Assembly: GCF_964204645.1 (NCBI RefSeq)
Contig: NC_134032.1
Span: 9,418,275-9,482,274, forward strand
Direction: 5' to 3'
Source of the DNA: Tubulanus polymorphus
Lineage: Eukaryota > Nemertea > Palaeonemertea > Tubulaniformes > Tubulanidae
Length of the DNA stretch: 64,000 bases
Part shown: positions 51,001 through 60,000 of the stretch, piece after piece
Layout: each line of letters begins with the position of its first letter
Position numbering within the stretch: position 1 is the stretch's first letter
Position numbers and translations under genes: made by a program
The notes under the pieces: model-generated
What the model saw: the letters and a program-made list of their open reading frames with translations, nothing else
Databases searched by the model: none
What the model was told of the DNA's origin: nothing

Positions 51001-54000
51001 TTTCGGCACCTTTTCGCGGCGAAAAATCGTCGCCTTGTCCTCTGCCGGGCCCCTCCTCGAAAATCTCTTCGGCGATTTCGTAGCGACGGAGATCATATAA
51101 TCATCGTTGTCGTCATCGGTTACCACGGTAACGAACATCTCGCACGCCCGACTGATTGATTCCGATTGTTAGTATTGATTTTTCTATCAGAAATGAAAGT
51201 TATCGATCTCGCGGAGAATTCTTTCCGCTCAAATATACATCGTATCCCGAGGTGACTCTTCTTCTTTGGTAAATATTTTCATAGATGGATATTCTCTCCT
51301 CAACCCTTTCAGTGCTGGCTATTATTGTTACCTTAAAGTGCTGGCGATGATTCGGAAATTTTCGATTATTCCACCCCAATGCATTGTATAACCGGCATAC
51401 CGCTTCAGTGTGTCAACACCACAGTACGATGTATCGTTTTTTACTTTCAATAGAGATAATAACTAATTAATAATTACATCAATACACCCTGATGCAGTGT
51501 AGGACTAGCAAAATCTATCACTGATTTATACACCTCACTGCGGTGCAGATGTAGATGCACTGAAAGGGTTGATACAATGCCAAAACTAAGTCCACCCAAA
51601 GCTGTGACTGTTAGAGAAGGGATGGTGCCGATCGTAGTGATCTGGGTTTGGAATATTATCATACCATAACGCTAGAAACAAGATTTCTGTATAATGGAGG
51701 TGTAGATGTAGATGCACTGAAAGGGTTAATACAATGCCACAACTAAGTCCACCCGAAGCTGTGACTGTTAGAGAAGGGATGGTGCCGATCGTGGTGATCT
51801 GGGTTTGGAATATTATCATACCATAACACTAGAAACAAGATTTCTGTATAATGGACGTTTTCAACAGACACCAGCTCCTTTGAAATCTGTATATGTTTTT
51901 GAGAGACTAGGAATGGCAAGAGAGGAGAGAGAACAGAGGGAATATTGGGTAGAGAGCACTGAGTGACGAGGGAGAGAGAGGGGAAGAGGTGGTAGTGAGG
52001 GATGAGGGATGGGGGAATAGAGGGGTGAGAGAGAGAAGGTAGTGAACAGAAAAGCCAGTAAGTATGTAATTTTGGCATCGCGCCCAGTTGAGTTCCCCCT
52101 GAGGCCAATGCGGTTGAGTTCATATAAAATATAACTTAGTAAATCAGTGCGGCGTAATATAAATATCTTTTATGTTGTTAACTCAAAATTGGAGAAATGA
52201 AATCAACCCTCACATCGCCTGCGGGTCTGAATCGGGGAGCAGGTTCTTTTTGCGTTCTACAAAGAAAATCAATTTGGAAGCGCTTTGAAGAACGCCCATT
52301 GAACGCTCGTGCGCTGAATGCTTAAGAGAATGTTCAATGATAAAAATTAAAGCAGTTTCTATTTGATCTCGGGATCAATGTCCGAATCGGGGGCTGTACC
52401 TTGGTCAGGGCTAATCCACTATTCAAATCGAGCTGTTCAAATGTGAGTAACAAATAGGTCTATAAAACCAGCGTCTGGACCATGTTGACAGTTAAAAAAT
52501 CTTTTGTTTCCGATTATTATCATTATTATTATTTTCAACTCTACAGTGAAATTTCGAACAATTGCTGCAGTTCTGGGCCCAGATTTCATATATCTGAACT
52601 CAGCTCCACAGTTAGGAGTTAAGTCTCGAGTTCATTTTCGAATATTCAACTCTCATCTGTAGAATTGGATCTTTTTCTTGCCCTGTTATTTTCGCCTTTT
52701 GCCCGTAATTATCTCCGAGTCTGAAATGCCAGTCTGTTTTCTGTTCAGGAGCTGTCCAAAATAACGATGCCTGTGATTTTCAACGAACCGTTGAGCTTTT
52801 TACAAAGAATCACCGAATACTTAGAATACGCGAAATTATTAAAACAAGCAAACGACTGTGATGACCCGGTAGAACGAATGGAGGTACGTATCATGTGGTT
52901 GTTGGAATAATTGACTAGAGGGTGGCCACTGAGTTGGATAACCTGGAAAACTACGGGAATCAGAAAAATTGAGAAAAAATGCTGGAAAACTCGTGGAATT
53001 TAACAAATTTTACCAAAATCCTGGAAAATTCAGGGAATTTGGATAATGTAATTGACCACACGTGTTTCTTTATCAGTACGCGATTCAATGAAAAATGAAT
53101 GAATTGTAACCTTTTAAACCTAGATATTTTTCTCGTTCACTCGGGGAATTTTGTGTAATTGCATGGAAAAATCAGGGAACAACAACACTCAGGAGATTTG
53201 TAAATGGGTGGAAAGTGGTCACCCTTTGACAGACAAACTTCTTTAGCACAGTTCCCACAGCCCGGGGAGATCGGAAAAACTTGGGAATTTCACATACGTA
53301 ATATTTCCTGGTTGGAAATACGTATTTGGCGATTTGTCGATTTTCCCTGTAATCCAAGAAATATTTGAGAAATTCATAAAACACCTCGCGTAGCGTAGCT
53401 TTTGGATGTCATTGGCTTACTTGAGGGCAACTTCCTTCGTTAATTTTCCATGAAAATTTCCTTGTCAACCAGTTACCTCTAAAATGTCGACGTCGTCGTA
53501 GTACGATGCTATGTTCTACTTTTATGAAGGCTAAATTTCCATTAGGGAAGATTTAAAAATCATCCATGAAATGCTTGGGAAGAGTTTGGAAATTTCGAGC
53601 ATTAACAATGCTTTAACCCTTTCAGTGCGTCTACACCGCAGTGCGGTGTATAAATCGGTGATGGATTTTGCTAGTACACTGCACTGCGGTGTATTGATGT
53701 AATTAGTGATTAGTTTTTATCACTATTGAAAAATGGCAGCACCTGTCAAAAACAGTGAAATATTAGTAACTAACGATTGCGCCGCGGTGTTGACGCACTA
53801 TAGTGGTACTCCCGTTATTCAACACACTAGGGTTGAATCTTCCAAAATTTTTAAATTATCTCCAGTACGATCGGGTATTAATTAGTCAATTAATTAGAAA
53901 TACAAAGATATATGTATTGTTTACAAAAATATACGCAGGTTTTTTCACGCGTGTATTCCTGAGGTACGGGGGTATTCCTGAAGATGACTTAAATGATCAA

Positions 54001-57000
54001 GTCATACTACAGCTCAAGGAAACCTATATTTTTCAGATCGTATCAGCGTTTGCTGTATCGGCTTCAGCCAGTAACTGGGATCGACTCGGAAAACCATTTA
54101 ATCCACTCCTCGGAGAAACTTACGAAATGTTACGGTAAGCTTGATAAAAACCTTGAAGTTAAGACAGTGTAGGTTCCTTTCAACTATCAGTGTCCCTACT
54201 GCACACTAGTATCATCGCTTGCCTTAAGTGGAATCCTCTATTGTCACAGTAGTTGATGCCCTACTGCACTGTCCTACTAGTCTATTAATGCATCCCAAGT
54301 GGACCCTAACTGATTCGATTTTAACTGAAATGTAGAAGAAATTGGTGCATGGTAAAGTAAATAACTACTATTGGATGCCTCTATTGCCATAGTAGTTGAT
54401 GTCCTACTTGACACTAGCGACACCTGGTGGATCCTCGCGTGTCATAAGTGGAATCCTCTAGCACCGTTGTAGTCCTGCACATTCGCAACATCTAGAGGAT
54501 CCTCACTTGTGGAATCCTCTATTGCTTCAGCAATTAATGAAAGCACTTGTGGACCCTCATTTGCAACAACAGGATTGCCATATCTTCACATTAGCCATTC
54601 ATTACTTCCATTATTGGGTACAATTTCCAGCTGCAAATCGTTAATAATTTTTTCAGAATGATTTGATGATGGGCATATCTTCCATGGTGCCCACACAACC
54701 GGGAATACAGACAGTTAAACCTGTCTGTAGTAAATGCCTGTGGGACTGAGCAAAAAGTGTGTTCACTATTGGAGATGTACACTATAGGGAGGGTCTGGTC
54801 GTGATGTGATATGGGGTGACACCTAGTATCCTCCTATAAAATTACAACTACAAATAAAGCCAAACATCAAATTGGTCTAAATCATGACTGAAATACGCTT
54901 TCATTCTAGTATAATCAAGAGAGTTAGTTATGATTAATACCTGAACAGAAAGAGTGATTTGAACAGGCCTATTGACTATGATTAACCATTGTTCAATAAA
55001 GAGAGGTAAATTGAACCTTCTGTGCCAGAAAAATGTTCATGGTTCACTAGAGTGAACACTGTACAGTGTTCATCATAGGGAGATACTGATATATGTATTT
55101 TAGATGCAAAATGTTCATTTAGGGAGGTATTCACTATAGAGAGGTGTTCATTGAGGGAGGTTTAACTGTACTTAAATTTGATGATATATCTTCAGATCTT
55201 TTAATTTCAGGGATGACCTTGGGTTTCGTATCGTGTGCGAGCAGGTCAGCCACCACCCGCCCGTGTCCGCATTCCATGTGGAATCATCGTACTACCGATT
55301 CCACGGCGCCATTCAACCGAAACTGAAATTCTGGGGTAAATCCGTTGAAGTCCAACCCAAAGGCACTGTCACGCTAGAATTACTGAGGTAAGAGAGAGAA
55401 AGACCTTCAAAGACCTGTCACTCAAATTTTTATCTTATCACAGACAGTTGGAGAGTCTTTTTTTCGAATTTGAGTCTCATTTTAACAGTAGAGAGATTAG
55501 CATCCCTTTTATACTTATGGTAAAACCGGGATAAGCTCATTTTGGTCCAATTTTGCAATTTAGTCCTAGGTTCATTTTGGTCTTGTTCCACTATTGATAC
55601 CTCCAATAAGCTCATTTCAGTCCCACAAACGATATACCAGGTAGAAAGAACTTTGAGTTGTAATCTAGGTGTGGTCATATGTCTGCCTGGCAGCCATCTT
55701 TATTTCATTGTTTATTCCTTTTTCGTTTGTTTCAGACATGGTGAAGTTTACACATGGCATAATATAAACTGTTCAGTGCACAATATTATAGTAGGAAAAC
55801 TTTGGGTTGAACACGTGAGTATTTCACTATGTATAGATATCAGAGGAGAATATCTATGGTGTCATAGGTAGATTGATACAGGCAGCCGTCTTCTCTTTCT
55901 GGAAGTGTCCAGAGGAGTAATTCGATAATATTATGTCAGGATTTATAGAGGCAGCCATTGTTTCTAAAAGGGGTAGTTTTAAGATGTCCTGAGTGAATAT
56001 AAAGAGGAGGCAGCAATAATTTGGAATGGTTCATATGTCATGGGGAATCTATGGAGGCAGCCATCTTTTCAGCAAAGCTGTATACCTAAGTAATTTAACC
56101 CATTAGCACTCATGCCACCCGTATCCACCCTGCCTATTACTCCTCAAGCGGCCTGAATCCGCCCTGACACTTTTTTCGTATGCTGCACAAGAACGGTTGT
56201 AGTGGAATTCGAACCCAATAACTTATGATAAACAAGACACCAAAGTCCTCAAAATACATTACAGAAATCAACATCGTCCTATTTGAAATTCTCGATTGAC
56301 ACTACATGGTGAAATTCCTGAGTGATAATGGTTTAAGTAATTAGTGATGTTATAGGGTTATTCATGGAAGCAGTTATTTCTTTCTAGCTGGCATTGAAAA
56401 GTTTGTAGTGCGGAATTTAGAATATAAATTGTTTTTTTCTTTCTTCTCTTTTCTTGCATCTGCCGCAGCACGGAGTGATGGAGATAACCAATCATACGAA
56501 CGATATGCAAGCCGTATTGAACTTTAAACCGTGCGGTTGGTTCGGAAAAGACTTACACAAAATAGAGGGATTTATATATAATAAAAAGTAAGTTTTGAGA
56601 GATACCTTGCGAAAAATCAATGCAATTTTAATCATCACCGTGGCTTATATTACCGATTGACTTTCACCTGTTAGTGAGCAACTGACCCATGTCTTTAAGA
56701 AGTTTCCAAAGTTGTTACAGCCTGTGGGCTCTGTGACTGCACCCTCACTTATTGATGGTAATTCGGCATTTATATTGTTCATTTCATTGTTATCTTTAAG
56801 TGAAAAATAAATGATATTTTAAGAACTGGGTCCAGTTTCACAAATGAGTTCTTCATCTTCAATTCTTTGTAGTTGCTTTTGGTAAATTCACTTTTTCGCT
56901 ACGAAAATCAATACAGCATCTGCGAACAAGAGTTGCTCTTGGTCCATGGTCTCGTCCATGGTCTCAATTAGTATTGAAAATACCCGGTATTTAATTTTTT

Positions 57001-60000
57001 CAATTTTTCTAATTTTTTCCAGTAAAACGAAGTTAAAGGCATTGTACGGAAAGTGGATCGAAGCTTTATACAGTGTCAGTGTCGAGGTATATGAGACATT
57101 TTGTCGTTCTAACAACCGAAGTAACTCTAATAGCGCTACCAATTCTCCCTCTCACTCGGGTAAACCACCTCCGGTATGTACCGGTACTGTCCACCAGATG
57201 GCGCAGTCTTCTTCTCGCGGTCGTTTTTAGCTTGTCATCACGCGTGCTACTTAGAGATTCGTTCATTTATATATATATATATATATTTTTCCGATCATAT
57301 TTTCGTTATTGTTCACTACCTATGTTTTTATACCTCACGGGGGAAATTATATATGTAAGCTAGGAAATACAGTAGACTCTGTCTCTTACTCGGTTCAGTT
57401 CAGACCTGTAAAATTTTATACCGAGTTGGTGTAAGAGTAGTAAGAGTTACTGAAATACAGTAGTAGACTCTAAATTTAAAATCCCACAATTGTTGAAATC
57501 TAGAAAGTTTATTGAAAATACTTGAAATGTTTCGGGTGGTTACTTTCACCCTTCAAGAAGGATAGTAGTTACCACCCAAAATATTTCTTGGATTTTAGAT
57601 AATCTTTTTAGTCTTTTTCAACATTTGTGGGATTTTACATATATTCTTTCATCATGTTTATTGTGATCTACTGATTCAATAGAGTAGACTCCGTCTCTTA
57701 CCGCGGTAAAGTTGAGACTCATAGAATACTACCCCGAGTAGGTGTTGAATACTGGGCAAGAAAGAGTTTGTGAAATACTTTAGGCTCTGTCTCTTGCTCC
57801 GTCAAGATGAGACTTGTGAAATTCTAGCCTGAGATGCGTCTCAAATACTATGTAAGAGTTTGTAAAATACAGTACATTCTGTCTCTTACTCGGTTATACT
57901 ACCCCAAGTTGGGTCGAAATAGCGACTAAAATTTTGAGAGATAGACTAGACTCTGCCTCTTACTGCGGTATAGTCAAGACGGTTTAGAATTTTACCCCCA
58001 TTTAGCGTCGAATAAATGGTCTAGATAGAATTATGATAGTTTCATAGATATTTAGGGCACCTGTCAGTGTAGGAGTGTACTGTGCTGCTATCTGATGTTA
58101 GTATTCGTAACTAGAGTCACTGTTCACGATAGTTAACCGCATTGAAGCATGGTTATTTAGACCAGGCTGCACAGTCTCTCTAAGACCGGTCTTAAGTTAC
58201 TAGATGAACTGAACTAAAACTAGAACTAGAATGACCAGTCTTGAATCCAAGACTAGACCGTGCAACTGGCACCCTTTTTCCAGTACAAATAAGGCTAACA
58301 GCGAGATAGGATTTTTTAAGATTTTTTTTCAAAGTCTCTTTTAGATTTGTTTTTAATTTTCCTTGTTATAAATCTATTGCATTGCTTGATTTTATTGAAC
58401 AATTTAAGGCCATTTTAATCATATTTTCAAAATATTTTAATACATATCATTTTCTTATCACAAATATCTTTTATCATAGCACATATTTCTTGCATTTGAT
58501 AAAATTCAAACCTTTTTTTGATATTTCAAACTTTCTAGCCCAACCACCTTTCTTCACAGAACCCATGTGTAAACATATAGATATCTTAGATGTACAAATC
58601 TATTTATGAAAATGGTCCCAACATCTTGCATATTTGAGTTTCAATGTTTTTTTAAGCGAAATATTGGCTATCATGAAAGGTTTTTCCTGTATGAGTCTGA
58701 TCACCTCAGGTCTGACGCAGATTTTGAGCTTCTAAATGGGTTTAGATATAAGTTTGAAAATAAGTAGACATTGTTAGCCATATTTCAGTTCCACATAGCT
58801 TTAATTTGGCACAAAATATTTGAAGCATAATCATTTGTGATACAGTGTAGAAACAGTGTCAAAACAAATAACCAACCAGTGAAGTTTGAAGTCACCAGAC
58901 AGTGTCTGTGTGACTGTCTGTGTGGGGGGGGGTGTATTTGAGGTCCTGCTAGTGATTAAGGGGGAATTCCATGGAGTGAGAATGAGGACTGGTCTTTTTA
59001 TAAATCAGGCATCAATGGTTGGTGACAGTAATATGGTAGCCCTCTTCAAAACTCTCTCCTTTCCCTAACTAACTCTCTAACCTTCTTACCCTACTTTGCT
59101 TTTCACACTATTGCTTTTGATTGCATGATAACACTAAGTTCCTATTCCTTGGTGAACATTTGGAAAATCATGAATTTGTTTTCGGCATAGCTTCAGAAAT
59201 TGCAAAATTGTCAAATCTGCTCTAGCGACAATTTCATAGACAAATTTTAACTTGAATCTAGATTTGGCCAGTTTCAGCGACCTGTTTTGAATTGACCCAG
59301 TTGGGCTTAAGTAGAAAATACTGGCCTTTAGGTATGGCTCAGGTTTACGCTTCTAGCTACTTAAGTTGACATCTGGCCGCTTCTCAGCGCATGGTTCTCT
59401 AAGCTATAGTCAGTTAGTTAAGTTGGAATCAGATAAGTCATTGCATTACGGAAGTCGTCACTATTTTTTAATGCGGAGTTCAATCTATTAGGTGGTGTAA
59501 GTTGTAATTTGGATTAGTCATCAATAATGATGGTCTCAATGATGACTTAACTGGTTCTGACTGTATATATTTCTTGTTGTTTCGGTGTGAAGCTTTGTAA
59601 TGTCTCTGTCTTTTCAATTTTCACTGTAAAATTCTGTGTTATCATCTTTCCTGTCTCACCTGAAAAAAACTACAAAAACTGAATTTCATCGATTGAAAAT
59701 GAATTGAAAAGAAGATCCTTTAATCGCTTCAATACTTCATTACTAATCAATGACTTAACGAAATGATTATTTGATAACTTGTTGTGCAAATTATAATTGA
59801 ATAAACTTATCTATTTCTAATTGAATGCTTTAACCCTTTCGCTGCATCTACACTGCAGTGCGGTGTATAAATCGTTGATGGACTTTGCTAGTACACCACA
59901 TCACTGGGAATTGATGTTTTAAGAAGTTATCTATCTTGAAAGATGGCAGCACCTGTCAAACATAGTGACATATTAGTAACTAATGATACACCGCGCCGTG

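Noticed and set aside
57160-57165. Alternative donor GTAAAC for ORP exon 20
   Set aside because: It would leave a phase that does not join exon 21. The donor at 57174 closes the frame exactly.
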